Source: Gammaproteobacteria bacterium
GTDB lineage: Bacteria > Pseudomonadota > Gammaproteobacteria > UBA9214
Direction: 5' to 3'
Assembly: GCA_030632175.1 (NCBI GenBank)
Contig: DAOVVG010000150.1
Coordinates: 1 to 6,310, forward strand
Length of the DNA: 6,310 bases
Translations under genes and position numbers: made by a program
Notes under the pieces: model-generated
Told to the model about the DNA's origin: nothing
The model's database searches: none
The model's input: only the letters and a program-made list of their open reading frames with translations
In this document: positions 4,579 to 6,310 of the stretch, piece after piece
Numbering within the stretch: the stretch's first letter is position 1
Layout of the letters: every line of letters starts with the position of its first letter

Positions 4579-6310
4579 ATGAAATTTACTAGAAAATCCA
4601 GTGTTGCATTCTGGATGGCATGGCACTGCATTGCTGTCCTGGCTCTTGTTTTGATCCCGGGGCTGCTGATTTTTGGGAAACCAGCCTGGTCCCTTTCGGA
4701 TAGCGAGTCCACATTCCTGCTTGGTATCGCACTGTCATATATAGCCTGTGTACTGATTTTAACGTGGCTATCGCGTAACGGAAAAACGGTATCTCTGCGT
4801 GATCTGATCCTGGTGGTATTTTCAGTTTTTGGCGTCTATTTCTTCCTGTTGTTATTGACAGGCGCATACTTTTCCCGCCCTGTCCTGTTATCCACATTTG
4901 TTTTTGCGGCGATTTTCATCCTGCTGTCATTCAGTTTCGCATCGGCACTTCAAAAACCGCTAATCATTATTGTCGCTCTTATGACCTTGTTGATGCAATT
5001 AATGGCTGAAGATATTGTCACTCAACTGACAGGCGGCGTTCCCGGGCCGCAGCGCTTTCAGAAAGTGATCAGTACCGAGTTCTACAACATGAAGGCCCTG
5101 ATCTATAGAAATTATATAGATGATTGTCCGGGGACAGAGGAGCGTTGTGGCCCACTGGCGACCAATGGTGGCGGGATTTCAACTTTTAATGATGGCTATC
5201 TGTTAGCCACAGGGCAGGGGGATCTCTATTTCATTACATTGAACACCGAGACTGACGAATTGAAAACCAGGCACCTTGAACCTCGTATACCTCTTAACGT
5301 AGATGCGTTTCGGGCGGATGGCGGTGAAGATGATGTGTGGCTGTATCGGGTTACAGATATCCTGGTACAGGAAAAAGGCGAGAAATTCCGACTTTTTGCC
5401 GCCTACCATCACTGGAATTCAGAACAGCATTGCTCTGTGCTGAGAATTTCCAGTGTTGAGGGAGATTATGCGGCTTTCCTGTCAGGTAATGCAGATGTTG
5501 AGTGGCAGACAGTATACGACTCAGAACCCTGTCTGCCCGTCACCAAAGGGCGCAGGGGGGATCGATTCAAAGGAGCCGATTCGGGGGGGAGGATGGTTTT
5601 GCTCGATGACAGCAGACTCCTTTTCTCTGTTGGTGATTACCAGGTGGATGGGTGGAACCGGGAGGAAATCCTGGCTCAAAAGGATGGTGTTTCGTACGGA
5701 AAGACCGTTCTGATCGATCCGGATACAGGTGCCGCTGCAATCTACAGCAGTGGACACAGAAACCCGCAAGGTCTGTACGCAGGGTCGGACGGGGCCATCT
5801 GGCTGACCGAGCATGGGCCGCGTGGAGGTGATGAACTTAATCTGGTTTTGCAAGATGCCAACTACGGGTGGCCAATGGTGACATATGGCACGGAATACGG
5901 AGAAAAGGTTTGGCCACTTAGCAAAAATCAAGGGCAGCACGAGGGGTACCAGCGTCCTGTTTATGCGTGGGTGCCTTCGATAGCGGTCTCTAATGTGATT
6001 GCAGTCGAAAATGATCTATTCCCTTTATGGGAAGGGGATCTGCTCGTCGCTTCCTACAAGCAGTCTCTTTGGCGGTTACGTGTACGTGAAGGGCGTGTCA
6101 TATACATTGAGCCCGTCCAGGTGCTTCAGCGTAATGGAAGAATACGTGACCTGATGGAAGACAAGCAGGGTCGAATCGTGCTTTGGCTTGACGGGGGGTC
6201 TCTTGCTATTCTGGAACCTCTGGATGAGTCAGATGTCGAGAAAGACAATATCCTTGGACAGATCATGTTTTTTCAATGTACATGCTGTCACAAGATAAAA
6301 ACTGGTGGCG
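4579..6310 (+). CDS. Multi-domain membrane protein: five membrane segments, PQQ sugar-dehydrogenase propeller, start of cytochrome c domain (3' end missing)
   Basis: The frame runs open from ATG 4579 to the right edge (577 codons, no stop). Hydrophobic segments lie at about 12-33, 44-64, 73-97, 101-122 and 126-143. Basic residues in the N-terminus and in the second and fourth loops place the N-terminus inside and the rest in the periplasm. From about 183 a PQQ sugar-dehydrogenase propeller (GSDH family, as in Asd/YliI and soluble glucose dehydrogenase) follows: SGHRNPQGLY (391-400), TEHGPRGGDELN (410-421), NYGWP (428-432), K494 in ASYK, and RIRD (521-524). FFQCTCCHK (564-572) is a heme c site (C567, C570, H571), so a cytochrome c domain begins where the window ends. 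Aligned on R338, Asp334 occupies the catalytic His position. The likely role is periplasmic oxidation of a sugar, with electrons passed through heme to the respiratory chain. It is 20 bases after the GT2 gene, with a weak GCGAG ribosome site. Substrate unknown. Confidence 0.85.
   Translation, partial: MKFTRKSSVAFWMAWHCIAVLALVLIPGLLIFGKPAWSLSDSESTFLLGIALSYIACVLILTWLSRNGKTVSLRDLILVVFSVFGVYFFLLLLTGAYFSRPVLLSTFVFAAIFILLSFSFASALQKPLIIIVALMTLLMQLMAEDIVTQLTGGVPGPQRFQKVISTEFYNMKALIYRNYIDDCPGTEERCGPLATNGGGISTFNDGYLLATGQGDLYFITLNTETDELKTRHLEPRIPLNVDAFRADGGEDDVWLYRVTDILVQEKGEKFRLFAAYHHWNSEQHCSVLRISSVEGDYAAFLSGNADVEWQTVYDSEPCLPVTKGRRGDRFKGADSGGRMVLLDDSRLLFSVGDYQVDGWNREEILAQKDGVSYGKTVLIDPDTGAAAIYSSGHRNPQGLYAGSDGAIWLTEHGPRGGDELNLVLQDANYGWPMVTYGTEYGEKVWPLSKNQGQHEGYQRPVYAWVPSIAVSNVIAVENDLFPLWEGDLLVASYKQSLWRLRVREGRVIYIEPVQVLQRNGRIRDLMEDKQGRIVLWLDGGSLAILEPLDESDVEKDNILGQIMFFQCTCCHKIKTGG
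6277..6291 (+). other. Heme c attachment motif (CTCCH)
   Basis: The codons TGT ACA TGC TGT CAC encode C-T-C-C-H, a CxxCH heme-binding motif with an extra Cys in the third position. It is preceded by GQIMFFQ and followed by KIKTGG, the usual surroundings of the first helix of a class I cytochrome c (GxxxFxxxCxxCHxxxxxG). The axial Met ligand would lie beyond the window edge. Its place directly after the PQQ propeller supports intramolecular electron transfer. Confidence 0.75.

Noticed and set aside
5521..5940. Minus-strand open frame of 139 codons.
   Set aside because: It lies opposite the PQQ propeller, whose conserved motifs are on the + strand. Its translation shows no recognisable domain.

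Overview
The window looks like a stretch of Gram-negative, probably gammaproteobacterial, chromosome of intermediate GC content. It carries a surface-glycan (LPS core, O-antigen or exopolysaccharide) gene cluster. The evidence is a GmhB-type heptose phosphatase (LPS heptose pathway), two glycosyltransferases of different folds, a membrane-anchored SGNH hydrolase, an FkbM-family methyltransferase, and a membrane-anchored periplasmic PQQ enzyme with a c-type heme motif. The taxon cannot be fixed from the sequence alone.

Layout, all on the + strand: (1) 1-271, the 3' half of gmhB, cut by the left edge; (2) 310-1476, a GT4 (GT-B fold) glycosyltransferase; (3) 1546-2640, an SGNH/GDSL hydrolase with an N-terminal membrane anchor; (4) 2641-2774, the largest gap (134 bases), with an 11-base-arm hairpin and a TATAAT box; (5) 2775-3542, an FkbM-type methyltransferase; (6) 3542-4558, an ExoA-like GT2 glycosyltransferase overlapping the previous stop by one base; (7) 4579 to the right edge, an unfinished gene with five predicted membrane segments, a PQQ sugar-dehydrogenase propeller and the beginning of a cytochrome c domain. 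No RNA gene, insertion sequence, CRISPR array or integration site was found.

Inferred working model: GmhB supplies a heptose precursor, the GT4 and GT2 enzymes build the glycan in the cytoplasm or at the inner membrane, and the FkbM enzyme O-methylates a glycan or precursor. In the periplasm the SGNH protein would remove or transfer an acyl group, and the PQQ/heme protein would oxidise a sugar and pass electrons to the respiratory chain. Substrates are not readable from sequence.

Most of the window is ordinary glycan-cluster content. The part most worth attention is the last gene. It joins membrane, PQQ-propeller and heme c parts in one chain, and it appears to have Asp where the catalytic His of soluble PQQ glucose dehydrogenase sits, although several other cofactor-contacting residues are retained.
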